The position numbers and the translations under genes are program-made. 64,000 nucleotides of DNA from NCBI RefSeq assembly GCF_050337045.1, contig NZ_JAKJSO010000017.1:95904-159903 (forward strand), written 5' to 3'. Each line of letters opens with the position of its first letter. The first letter of the stretch is position 1. This document shows positions 17,705-25,865 of this stretch, in pieces. Origin of the DNA: Photobacterium kagoshimensis. GTDB lineage: Bacteria > Pseudomonadota > Gammaproteobacteria > Enterobacterales > Vibrionaceae. The notes below the pieces were generated by a model, which searched no databases, was not told the DNA's origin, and saw nothing but the letters and a program-made list of their open reading frames with translations.

Positions 17705-18478
17705 ATGACTTATAAACGCATTCGTCAACCTAAGCTCTCTGATGCTATCGAGCAGGAAATAGAGCGATTGATCCTGGAGGGTACCTTATCCCCAGGGCAG
17801 CAATTGCCACCTGAACGTGAATTAGCTAAGCAGTTTGATGTATCACGCCCGTCTGTTCGCGAAGCAATTCAGCGCTTAGAAGCGAAAAATCTACTGACTC
17901 GCCGTCAAGGTGGCGGCACATTTGTTACAGAAAAGCTATGGCAGAGCTTTTCTGAACCCCTGTTAGATTTGTTAGCGGCGCACCCTGAAACTCAGCTAGA
18001 TTTACTGGAAGCGCGTCATGCGCTGGAAGGACTAGCAGCTTACTACGCAGCACTGCGGGGTAATGAACAAGATTTTACTCGTATTCGTGACTGCCATGCA
18101 CGGATACAAGACGCTCAGCAGCAAGGTGATTTACCAGCAGAAGCTGCCGCGGTTATGCAATACCTGATTGCCGTTACTGAATCGGCACATAACGTGGTAT
18201 TGCTTCATATCATCCGCAGCCTTGCCCCTATGCTAGAGCAAAACGTATTACAAAACTTTGAACTCCTAAATCGCCGCCCAGAGGTGGTCATGAAGGTGAG
18301 CAAACATCGAGCCGATATTGTGCAGGCGATTGTTTCTGGTGAGCCGATTAAGGCTCGTGAAGCATCGCACGCACATTTGGCTTACATCGAGGAAACATTG
18401 TTGGATTTATCGCGTGAAGATAGCAGACGTGAACGCTCTCTTCGTCGGATTCAACAACGCAAGGATGGGCTGGATTAG
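17705..18478 (+). CDS. pdhR: Pyruvate dehydrogenase complex repressor PdhR
   Basis: PdhR is the GntR-family (FadR subgroup) repressor that releases DNA when it binds pyruvate and so turns on the pyruvate dehydrogenase genes. The 257-residue protein has an N-terminal winged helix-turn-helix (LSPGQQLPPERELAKQFDVS, then SVREAIQRLEAKNLL, about residues 27-70) and a helical FCD effector domain (about 90-235). It stands directly before aceE, and a matching operator lies upstream. Length agrees with E. coli (254). Confidence 0.97.
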   Translation: MTYKRIRQPKLSDAIEQEIERLILEGTLSPGQQLPPERELAKQFDVSRPSVREAIQRLEAKNLLTRRQGGGTFVTEKLWQSFSEPLLDLLAAHPETQLDLLEARHALEGLAAYYAALRGNEQDFTRIRDCHARIQDAQQQGDLPAEAAAVMQYLIAVTESAHNVVLLHIIRSLAPMLEQNVLQNFELLNRRPEVVMKVSKHRADIVQAIVSGEPIKAREASHAHLAYIEETLLDLSREDSRRERSLRRIQQRKDGLD

Positions 18479-18483
18479 TGCCT

Positions 18484-18570
18484 TCATAACTATAACGAAG
18501 GGTATTGACCAGTCGCGACAATATATCAGTCGTCATAACTATCTGATCTCACAAGAGTCGATAGTTATGA
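18484..18570 (+). repeat. Repeated element and hairpin in the aceE leader
   Basis: The decamer TCATAACTAT occurs at 18484-18493 and 18533-18542, and its exact complement ATAGTTATGA at 18561-18570. The last two copies form an 11-bp perfect stem (18533-18543 with 18560-18570), extendable by G-T pairs, around a 16-base loop. The element fills most of the 138-base pdhR-aceE gap and ends 46 bases before the aceE ATG. It differs from the PdhR operator, so it is either a binding site for another regulator or an mRNA structure. Confidence 0.7.
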
Positions 18571-18616
18571 TGATTGGTATTAAGTTTTGTAGATTATCAA
18601 CGAAAGGATAGATCGC

Positions 18617-21280
18617 ATGTCTGAAGTCATGAAGAATGACGTTGACGCACTTGAAACTCAAGAGTGGCTAGAAGCTCTTGAATCAGTCGTTCGTGAAGAA
18701 GGTGTAGAACGTGCCCAGTACCTGCTAGAGCAAGTACTAGATAAAGCGCGTTTAGACGGTGTAGATATGGCTACGGGCATTACTACCAATTACATCAATA
18801 CGATTCCAGCAGCACAAGAACCTGCTTACCCAGGTGACACAACACTTGAGCGTCGTATTCGTTCCATTATCCGTTGGAACGCAATCATGATCGTACTACG
18901 TGCTTCTAAGAAAGATTTAGACCTAGGTGGCCACATGGCTTCTTACCAGTCTGCTTCTGCATTCTACGAAGTATGTTTCAACCACTTCTTCCGTGCGCCA
19001 AACGAAGTAGATGGTGGCGATTTAGTTTACTACCAGGGCCACATCTCTCCAGGTATCTATTCTCGCGCATTTGTTGAAGGCCGCCTAACTGAAGAGCAGC
19101 TAGATAACTTCCGTCAAGAAGTTGATGGTAAAGGTATCCCTTCATACCCGCACCCTAAACTAATGCCTGAATTCTGGCAGTTCCCAACTGTTTCTATGGG
19201 TCTAGGTCCTATCTCTGCTATCTACCAAGCACGTTTCCTTAAGTACCTTAACGGTCGTGGCTTGAAAGATACTTCTGCTCAACGTGTTTACGCGTTCTTG
19301 GGCGATGGTGAGATGGATGAGCCAGAATCACGTGGTGCTATTTCTTTCGCTGCGCGTGAGAAACTAGACAACCTATGTTTCCTAATCAACTGTAACCTAC
19401 AACGTCTTGACGGCCCTGTAATGGGTAACGGCAAGATCATTCAAGAGCTAGAAGGCCTATTCAAAGGTGCTGGCTGGAATGTGGTTAAAGTGGTTTGGGG
19501 TAACAACTGGGACGCGCTACTAGCGAAAGACACTACCGGTAAGCTTCTTCAACTAATGAACGAAACTATCGATGGTGACTACCAGACATTCAAATCTAAA
19601 GATGGCGCTTATGTACGTGAGCACTTCTTTGGTAAGTACCCAGAAACAGCGGCACTAGTTGCTGACATGACTGATGACGAAATCTTCGCGCTTAAGCGTG
19701 GTGGTCACGAGTCATCTAAGCTGTTCGCTGCGTTCAACAACGCAAAAGAAACAGACGGTAAACCAACTGTAATCCTAGCTAAAACCGTTAAAGGTTACGG
19801 CATGGGTGATGCAGCTGAAGGTAAAAACATCGCGCACGGCGTGAAGAAAATGGACATGACTCATGTTCTTCACCTACGTGATCGTCTAGGCCTTGAAGAT
19901 ATCCTTTCAGATGAAAAAGTAAGCGAACTACCTTACCTGAAACTGGAAGAAGGTTCTGCAGAGTACAACTACCTGCACGCTCGTCGTAACGCACTACACG
20001 GTTACACGCCTAAGCGTCTACCTAACTTCACGCAAGAGTTCAAAGTACCTGAGCTAGAAGACTTTGCTCCGCTACTGGGCGAGCAAAAGCGTGATATCTC
20101 TACCACTATGGCTTACGTACGTACGCTTAACATCCTGCTTAAAGATAAGAACATCGGTAAGAACATTGTTCCTATTATCTGTGATGAAGCGCGTACCTTT
20201 GGTATGGAAGGTCTATTCCGTCAGGTTGGTATTTACAACCCACACGGTCAAGAATACACGCCAGAAGACCGCGGTGTAGTGTCTTACTACAAAGAAGCGA
20301 CTTCAGGTCAGGTACTGCAAGAAGGTATCAACGAACTAGGTTCAATGGCATCTTGGGTTGCTGCTGCAACATCTTACAGCACCAACGATCTACCAATGAT
20401 CCCATTCTACATCTACTACTCAATGTTCGGTTTCCAACGTATTGGTGACATGGCATGGCTAGCAGGTGACCAACAAGCACGTGGCTTCCTATTAGGTGCT
20501 ACTGCTGGTCGTACAACGCTAAATGGTGAAGGTCTTCAGCACGAAGATGGCCACTCACACATCATGGCGAACACAGTGCCTAACTGTATCTCTTACGACC
20601 CAACGTTTGCTTACGAGCTAGCGGTTATCATGCAAGACGGTATCCGTCGCATGTACGGTGAGAACCAAGAGAACGTTTACTACTACCTAACAGTAATGAA
20701 CGAAAACTACGCAATGCCAGCAATGCCAGAAGGCGCTGAAGAAGGCATCCGTAAGGGTATCTACAAGCTAGAATCTTACGCAGGCGATAAGAAAGTTCAG
20801 CTAATGAGCTCTGGTACTATCATGAATGAAGTACGTAAAGCAGCTCAAATCCTAAGCGACGACTACGGTGTTGCATCTGACGTTTACTCAGTAACTTCAT
20901 TCAATGAACTTACTCGTGACGGTCAAGATGCTGAGCGTTACAACATGCTACACCCAGAAGCAGAGCAAAAAGTACCTTACATCACAACTGCGATGGGTAC
21001 TGAGCCAGCAATCGCTGCGACGGATTACATGAAGAACTACGCAGAGCAAGTACGTGCATTCATGCCGTCTGAATCTTTCAAAGTTCTTGGTACTGATGGT
21101 TTCGGTCGTTCTGACAGCCGTGAGAACCTACGTCGTCACTTCGAAGTTAACGCAGGCTACGTGGTAGTTGCTGCTCTAACTGAACTGGCTAACCGTGGTG
21201 ATGTTGCGAAATCTGTAGTTGCAGAAGCAATTGCTAAATTCAACATCGACGCTGACAAGATCAACCCGCTATACGCGTAA
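18617..21280 (+). CDS. aceE: Pyruvate dehydrogenase E1 component AceE
   Basis: AceE is the homodimeric thiamine-diphosphate E1 subunit that decarboxylates pyruvate and passes the acetyl group to the lipoyl domains of AceF. The 887-residue protein equals the E. coli length and contains the thiamine-diphosphate motif beginning GDGEMDEPES and ending NCNLQRLDGPV, plus DEARTFGMEGLFRQ and QDGIRRMYGENQENVYYYL in the second half. A good ribosome-binding site (AAAGGA) lies 9 bases upstream. Codon use is strongly biased toward the preferred set, as expected for an abundant protein. It starts the aceEF-lpd operon. Confidence 0.99.
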   Translation: MSEVMKNDVDALETQEWLEALESVVREEGVERAQYLLEQVLDKARLDGVDMATGITTNYINTIPAAQEPAYPGDTTLERRIRSIIRWNAIMIVLRASKKDLDLGGHMASYQSASAFYEVCFNHFFRAPNEVDGGDLVYYQGHISPGIYSRAFVEGRLTEEQLDNFRQEVDGKGIPSYPHPKLMPEFWQFPTVSMGLGPISAIYQARFLKYLNGRGLKDTSAQRVYAFLGDGEMDEPESRGAISFAAREKLDNLCFLINCNLQRLDGPVMGNGKIIQELEGLFKGAGWNVVKVVWGNNWDALLAKDTTGKLLQLMNETIDGDYQTFKSKDGAYVREHFFGKYPETAALVADMTDDEIFALKRGGHESSKLFAAFNNAKETDGKPTVILAKTVKGYGMGDAAEGKNIAHGVKKMDMTHVLHLRDRLGLEDILSDEKVSELPYLKLEEGSAEYNYLHARRNALHGYTPKRLPNFTQEFKVPELEDFAPLLGEQKRDISTTMAYVRTLNILLKDKNIGKNIVPIICDEARTFGMEGLFRQVGIYNPHGQEYTPEDRGVVSYYKEATSGQVLQEGINELGSMASWVAAATSYSTNDLPMIPFYIYYSMFGFQRIGDMAWLAGDQQARGFLLGATAGRTTLNGEGLQHEDGHSHIMANTVPNCISYDPTFAYELAVIMQDGIRRMYGENQENVYYYLTVMNENYAMPAMPEGAEEGIRKGIYKLESYAGDKKVQLMSSGTIMNEVRKAAQILSDDYGVASDVYSVTSFNELTRDGQDAERYNMLHPEAEQKVPYITTAMGTEPAIAATDYMKNYAEQVRAFMPSESFKVLGTDGFGRSDSRENLRRHFEVNAGYVVVAALTELANRGDVAKSVVAEAIAKFNIDADKINPLYA

Positions 21281-21293
21281 GAGGCAATAAAAC

Positions 21294-23174
21294 ATGGCAA
21301 TCGAAATTAATGTACCTGACATTGGTGCGGACGAGGTTGAAGTAACTGAGATTCTTGTTAGCGTTGGCGACAAGGTTGAAGAAGAGCAATCTCTGATCAC
21401 TGTAGAAGGCGACAAGGCTTCTATGGAAGTACCAGCTTCTCAGGCGGGTATCGTTAAAGAAATCAAAATCGCAGAAGGCGACTCGGTTTCTACTGGCTCT
21501 CTTATCATGATCTTTGAAGCTGAAGGCGCAGCGACTCCAGCTCCTGTAGCTGAAGCGGCGGCACCTGTTGCAGCTCCAGTAGCGGCGGCAGCAGCTGAAC
21601 TGAAAGAAGTTCACGTACCGGATATCGGTGGCGACGAAGTAGAAGTGACTGAAATCATGGTAGCTATCGGCGACAGTATCGAAGAAGAGCAATCTCTTCT
21701 TACGGTTGAAGGCGATAAAGCATCAATGGAAGTACCAGCACCTTTTGCTGGTGTTCTAAAAGAAATTAAAATTGCAGCGGGCGACAAAGTATCTACTGGT
21801 TCTCTAGTCATGATCTTTGAAGTTGCGGGTTCTGGTGCACCAGTTGCTCCAGCAGCAGTTGAAGCGCCAGTAGCGCCAGTAGCGGCAGCAGCGTCTGCAG
21901 CAAAAGAAGTTAACGTACCAGACATCGGCGGTGATGAAGTAGAAGTTACTGAAATCATGGTTGCTGTTGGCGATACAGTGGAAGAAGAGCAATCTCTTAT
22001 CACTGTTGAAGGTGACAAAGCTTCTATGGAAGTTCCAGCACCGTTCGCAGGTACAATTAAAGAAATCAAGATTGCAGCTGGCGACAAAGTGTCAACTGGC
22101 TCACTAATCATGGTCTTTGAAGTTGCGGGCGCAGCACCTGCACCAGTTGCAGCGGCACCTGCTCCGGCAGCAGCACCAGCTCCTGCGGCGGCACCTGCTA
22201 AAGCAGCGGCACCAGCAGTAACAGGCGAGTTCGAAGCAAACAACGAGTACGCTCACGCCTCTCCAGTTGTTCGTCGTCTTGCACGTGAGTTCGGTGTAAA
22301 CCTTGCGAAAGTGAAAGGTACTGGCCGTAAGAACCGCATCCAAAAAGAAGATGTTCAAAACTTCGTTAAAGATGCACTTAAGCGTCTTGAGTCTGGTGCG
22401 GCAGCAGCAGGCAATGGCGACGGTTCTGCGCTTGGTCTACTACCATGGCCAAAAGTTGATTTCAGCAAGTTTGGTGAAACTGAGCTTCAGAAACTGTCTC
22501 GTATCAAGAAGATCTCTGGCGCTAACCTGCACCGTAACTGGGTAATGATCCCGCACGTTACACAGTGGGATAATGCAGATATCACAGCGCTAGAAGCATT
22601 CCGTAAAGAACAGAATGCAATCGAAGCGAAGAAAGATACAGGCATGAAGATCACACCACTTGTGTTCATCATGAAAGCAGTTGCGAAAGCACTAGAAGCA
22701 TTCCCAGCGTTTAACTCTTCGCTTTCTGAAGACGGTGAAAACCTAATTCTTAAGAAGTACGTTAACGTAGGTATCGCAGTTGATACGCCAAATGGCCTAG
22801 TTGTTCCTGTATTTAAAGACGTGAACAAAAAAGGCATTTACGAGCTTTCTGAAGAGCTAATGGCTATTTCTAAGAAAGCACGTGCTGGTAAGCTAACTGC
22901 ATCTGACATGCAAGGTGGCTGTTTCACTATCTCTAGCCTTGGTGGCTTAGGTGGTACTGCGTTCACACCAATCGTGAATGCACCAGAAGTAGGTATCCTA
23001 GGTGTATCTAAGTCTGAAATGAAACCAGTATGGAACGGCAAGGACTTCGAACCTCGCCTAATGCTTCCTCTATCACTATCTTACGATCACCGTGTGATCG
23101 ATGGTGCTGAAGGTGCACGTTTCATCACTTACCTAAATGGTTGTCTATCAGACATTCGCCGTTTAGTGCTTTAA
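21294..23174 (+). CDS. aceF: Pyruvate dehydrogenase E2, dihydrolipoamide acetyltransferase AceF
   Basis: AceF forms the core of the pyruvate dehydrogenase complex and transfers the acetyl group to CoA. The 626-residue protein has three tandem lipoyl domains, with lipoyl-lysines at residues 41, 142 and 242 in identical DKASME contexts, joined by Ala/Pro-rich swinging linkers. The peripheral subunit-binding domain follows at about 320-355 (SPVVRRLAREFGV), then the catalytic domain with SYDHRVIDGA at about 598-607. Each lipoyl repeat is about 300 bases at DNA level. It begins 13 bases after aceE with its own GAGG site. The three-domain form is that of E. coli. Confidence 0.99.
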   Translation: MAIEINVPDIGADEVEVTEILVSVGDKVEEEQSLITVEGDKASMEVPASQAGIVKEIKIAEGDSVSTGSLIMIFEAEGAATPAPVAEAAAPVAAPVAAAAAELKEVHVPDIGGDEVEVTEIMVAIGDSIEEEQSLLTVEGDKASMEVPAPFAGVLKEIKIAAGDKVSTGSLVMIFEVAGSGAPVAPAAVEAPVAPVAAAASAAKEVNVPDIGGDEVEVTEIMVAVGDTVEEEQSLITVEGDKASMEVPAPFAGTIKEIKIAAGDKVSTGSLIMVFEVAGAAPAPVAAAPAPAAAPAPAAAPAKAAAPAVTGEFEANNEYAHASPVVRRLAREFGVNLAKVKGTGRKNRIQKEDVQNFVKDALKRLESGAAAAGNGDGSALGLLPWPKVDFSKFGETELQKLSRIKKISGANLHRNWVMIPHVTQWDNADITALEAFRKEQNAIEAKKDTGMKITPLVFIMKAVAKALEAFPAFNSSLSEDGENLILKKYVNVGIAVDTPNGLVVPVFKDVNKKGIYELSEELMAISKKARAGKLTASDMQGGCFTISSLGGLGGTAFTPIVNAPEVGILGVSKSEMKPVWNGKDFEPRLMLPLSLSYDHRVIDGAEGARFITYLNGCLSDIRRLVL

Positions 23175-23191
23175 GGTTTCAATCGCAACGT

Positions 23192-23215
23192 CCATGCCTG
23201 TAATAACAGGCATGG
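23192..23215 (+). other. Hairpin after aceF
   Basis: CCATGCCTG (23192-23200) pairs perfectly with CAGGCATGG (23207-23215) around TAATAA. No T tract follows, so it is more likely a 3'-end stabiliser or partial stop between aceF and lpd than a full terminator. The remaining 140 bases before lpd probably hold a separate lpd promoter that I could not define. Confidence 0.6.
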
Positions 23216-23357
23216 AATTGTTGTGCAGCTCACAGGCTATGGCAATTTACTTTTCAGTTTGTTAACACCTCTGTAAACTTGTTAGCTAACTGAAAGAAAA
23301 AGTAGAACATAAAAGAACATCGCCTGTTAGGGATATAAGACTTACAACGAGGTCATG

Positions 23358-24785
23358 ATGAGTAAAGAAATTAAAGCTCAGGTAGTGGTATTGGGTTCAG
23401 GCCCTGCTGGTTATTCTGCAGCGTTCCGTTGCGCAGACTTAGGTCTGGATACTGTTCTAATCGAAAAATTCAACACCCTAGGTGGTGTATGTCTGAACGT
23501 GGGTTGTATCCCATCTAAAGCTCTACTTCACGTAGCGAAAGTTATCGAAGAAGCTAAAGCAATGGCTGAACACGGTGTTGTTTTCGGTGAGCCTCAGACT
23601 GATATCAACAAAATCCGCCTTTGGAAAGACAAAGTAATTACCCAACTAACTGGCGGTCTTGGCGGTATGGCTAAGATGCGTAAAGTTAACATCGTTAACG
23701 GTTACGGTAAATTTACGGGTCCTAATACGATTGTTGTGGAAGGCGCAGAAGGTCAAACGACTGTAAACTTCGACAACGCAATCATCGCTGCTGGTTCTCG
23801 TCCTATCGAACTTCCGTTCATTCCGCACGAAGATCCACGCATCTGGGATTCAACTGACGCGCTTGAACTGAAAGAAGTACCAGAGAAGCTACTTGTTATG
23901 GGTGGCGGTATCATCGGCCTAGAAATGGGTACGGTTTACCACTCGCTGGGTTCTCAGATCGACGTTGTTGAAATGTTTGATCAAGTGATCCCTGCTGCAG
24001 ATAAAGACATCATCAAAGTCTTCACTAAGCGCATCAAGAAGAAATTCAACCTGATGCTAGAGACGAAAGTAACCGCTGTTGAAGCGAAAGAAGATGGTAT
24101 CTACGTTTCAATGGAAGGCAAAAAAGCACCTGCTGAGCCTGTACGTTACGATGCCGTTCTTGTTGCTATCGGTCGTGTGCCAAACGGTAAACTTCTAGAC
24201 GCTGAAAAAGCAGGCCTTGAAGTTGACGAGCGTGGCTTCATCAACGTTGATAAGCAAATGCGTACTAACGTACCGCACATTCATGCTATCGGTGATATCG
24301 TTGGTCAACCAATGCTTGCTCACAAAGGTGTGCATGAAGGTCACGTAGCGGCTGAAGTTATTTCTGGTAAGAAGCACTACTTCGATCCTAAAGTTATTCC
24401 TTCAATTGCCTACACTGAGCCAGAAGTTGCGTGGGTTGGTAAGACTGAGAAAGAAGCGAAAGCTGAAGGTCTAAACTACGAAGTGGCGACTTTCCCTTGG
24501 GCTGCTTCTGGTCGTGCAATCGCATCTGATTGTGCTGACGGTATGACGAAGATGATCTTCGACAAAGACACGCACCGTGTTATCGGTGGTGCTATCGTTG
24601 GTACTAACGGTGGTGAGCTACTAGGTGAAATCGGTCTAGCGATCGAGATGGGTTGTGATGCAGAAGATATCGCACTAACAATCCACGCGCACCCAACGCT
24701 ACACGAATCAATCGGTCTAGCGGCTGAAGTATTTGAAGGCTCAATCACTGACCTGCCAAATGCAAAAGCAGTAAAGCGTAAGTAA
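23358..24785 (+). CDS. lpd: Dihydrolipoamide dehydrogenase Lpd (E3)
   Basis: Lpd is the FAD flavoprotein that reoxidises dihydrolipoyl groups with NAD in the pyruvate and 2-oxoglutarate dehydrogenase complexes and in glycine cleavage. The protein has the FAD motif VLGSGPAGYSAAFR, the redox disulfide Cys45/Cys50 (GGVCLNVGCIPSKALLH), the NAD-binding MGGGIIGLEMG, and the C-terminal catalytic dyad HPTLHESIGL. I chose the second ATG (23358, 475 residues) because GAGG is 5 bases before it; the ATG at 23355 is too close. A 180-base gap to aceF suggests partly separate expression. Confidence 0.98.
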   Translation: MSKEIKAQVVVLGSGPAGYSAAFRCADLGLDTVLIEKFNTLGGVCLNVGCIPSKALLHVAKVIEEAKAMAEHGVVFGEPQTDINKIRLWKDKVITQLTGGLGGMAKMRKVNIVNGYGKFTGPNTIVVEGAEGQTTVNFDNAIIAAGSRPIELPFIPHEDPRIWDSTDALELKEVPEKLLVMGGGIIGLEMGTVYHSLGSQIDVVEMFDQVIPAADKDIIKVFTKRIKKKFNLMLETKVTAVEAKEDGIYVSMEGKKAPAEPVRYDAVLVAIGRVPNGKLLDAEKAGLEVDERGFINVDKQMRTNVPHIHAIGDIVGQPMLAHKGVHEGHVAAEVISGKKHYFDPKVIPSIAYTEPEVAWVGKTEKEAKAEGLNYEVATFPWAASGRAIASDCADGMTKMIFDKDTHRVIGGAIVGTNGGELLGEIGLAIEMGCDAEDIALTIHAHPTLHESIGLAAEVFEGSITDLPNAKAVKRK

Positions 24786-24810
24786 TTACCTGGCTGTTTA
24801 TTGAATAAGA

Positions 24811-24847
24811 AAAAAGCGCCCCTTTAATGAAGAGGGCGCTTTTTTTG
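24811..24847 (+). terminator. Intrinsic terminator after lpd
   Basis: AAAAAGCGCCC (24811-24821) pairs with GGGCGCTTTTT (24834-24844) around a 12-base loop and continues in T residues. It closes the pdhR-aceEF-lpd unit. Confidence 0.92.
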
Positions 24848-24910
24848 TATCTGATGCTTCGTCCTAAATATGCTTTAACCAGCAAAAATATTCAGTTACT
24901 TAGATAGATA

Positions 24911-25624
24911 TTAGTACTGTGAGTCTTTAACGATCTTCTCACCATAGATGCCGTTTTGCGGTACTGGTTTGTAGCTAGAAGCCGAGTTACGCATGATGCG
25001 GATCCCTTCCGCGCCCGCATTACGTGCTGAAATCACGTCACCGTCTGAATCGCCGTAGTACAGCTTGATGTTGTTGGCTTTAATGTACTTGGTCTTGGTG
25101 TATTCAGTTTTGCTTGAGCCCGCAAAAATTACCTTGTTCATTTTCTCAATGCCAAAGGTATCTTTGAGGTATTGCGTTGAAATTTCACACTTAGAGCCCG
25201 TACGGCCAGTGATGAAGAAAATGCTATCACCGCGTTTTTGGTGCATGGTGATCAGCTTCTGGCCCACTTGTTTAGGTAGGCTGAACTTTTCCCATTCACA
25301 GTTCATTTTATCCCAAAATTGCTGAGATTTTAGGTAGCTATAACCATTTGGCGAGAACTGTTGCTGACCACGGTAAAAGCCCGGTGAGCTAAAAAGAACC
25401 GTATCATCAATATCAAAACCGACCGCCATTGGTGGCTTACCTTCGAGGCTCTTAGCGATATCATCAACGGATACCCAGTGTAGTTGTGCGGGTTCACCCT
25501 GCTGCATGATTTCCACAGAGCTAAAGCCTGTTTCTGTTCCAGGAAGTTTAGGGTCGGCAAAGGCTGAACCTGATGCGAAAGCACAAGCTAATAGGGAAGA
25601 GACGGCAATTGTAGTGAGTTTCAT
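24911..25624 (-). CDS. aphA: Class B acid phosphatase AphA
   Basis: AphA is a periplasmic, magnesium-dependent, non-specific acid phosphatase and phosphotransferase of the HAD superfamily (class B). The 237-residue precursor has a signal peptide (MKLTTIAVSSLLACAFASGSAFA, then DPKL), the nucleophile motif FDIDDTVLFSS with Asp71 and Asp73, the HAD motif II FFITGRTGSK and motif III YYGDSDGD. Length equals E. coli AphA (237). It is a single gene with no close partner, lying back to back with lpd. This name must not be confused with the Vibrio virulence regulator AphA. Confidence 0.95.
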   Translation of the reverse strand: MKLTTIAVSSLLACAFASGSAFADPKLPGTETGFSSVEIMQQGEPAQLHWVSVDDIAKSLEGKPPMAVGFDIDDTVLFSSPGFYRGQQQFSPNGYSYLKSQQFWDKMNCEWEKFSLPKQVGQKLITMHQKRGDSIFFITGRTGSKCEISTQYLKDTFGIEKMNKVIFAGSSKTEYTKTKYIKANNIKLYYGDSDGDVISARNAGAEGIRIMRNSASSYKPVPQNGIYGEKIVKDSQY

Positions 25625-25800
25625 TGTTTTGTTTTTTAGTTATTGATCAAATTGAGGTGTAAAAGTACCCCTCTGTGACACATTTAAATCTAGCGAGAGT
25701 CACAAAATACCAACCACGTAGCATAATGTTATTTTACGATTTTCAGTCATTGACAGCCTTTATTACGTAGTGAAGGTCGTATTTATCAATTTCTAACCAT

Positions 25801-25824
25801 AAAAAAGGAGAGCCGAAGCTCTCC
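25801..25824 (-). terminator. Terminator after first chemoreceptor gene
   Basis: On the minus strand GGAGAGC pairs with GCTCTCC (25818-25824 with 25807-25813) around a TTCG tetraloop, followed by six T residues (25806-25801). It lies about 40 bases after the chemoreceptor stop. Confidence 0.9.
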
Positions 25825-25865
25825 AATTTGTTGTTGGCTGTGATGCTGAAGTGTTCAAGCAAATG

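Noticed and set aside
21294..22130. Threefold DNA repeat in aceF as a possible assembly artefact
   Set aside because: Three lipoyl domains are the normal E2 form in gammaproteobacteria and the copies differ in sequence.
21600..22243. Long reverse-strand frames through aceF
   Set aside because: They are shadows of the repetitive Ala/Pro linkers and lipoyl repeats and have no recognisable protein features.
23255..23290. ArcA-like GTTAAC/GTAAAC/GTTAGC repeats before lpd
   Set aside because: The spacings are 12 and 8 bases rather than the 11-base period of ArcA sites, so the match is not convincing.
25670..25705. CRP-like TGTGA ... TCACA upstream of aphA
   Set aside because: The half-sites are far more than six bases apart; not a CRP site.
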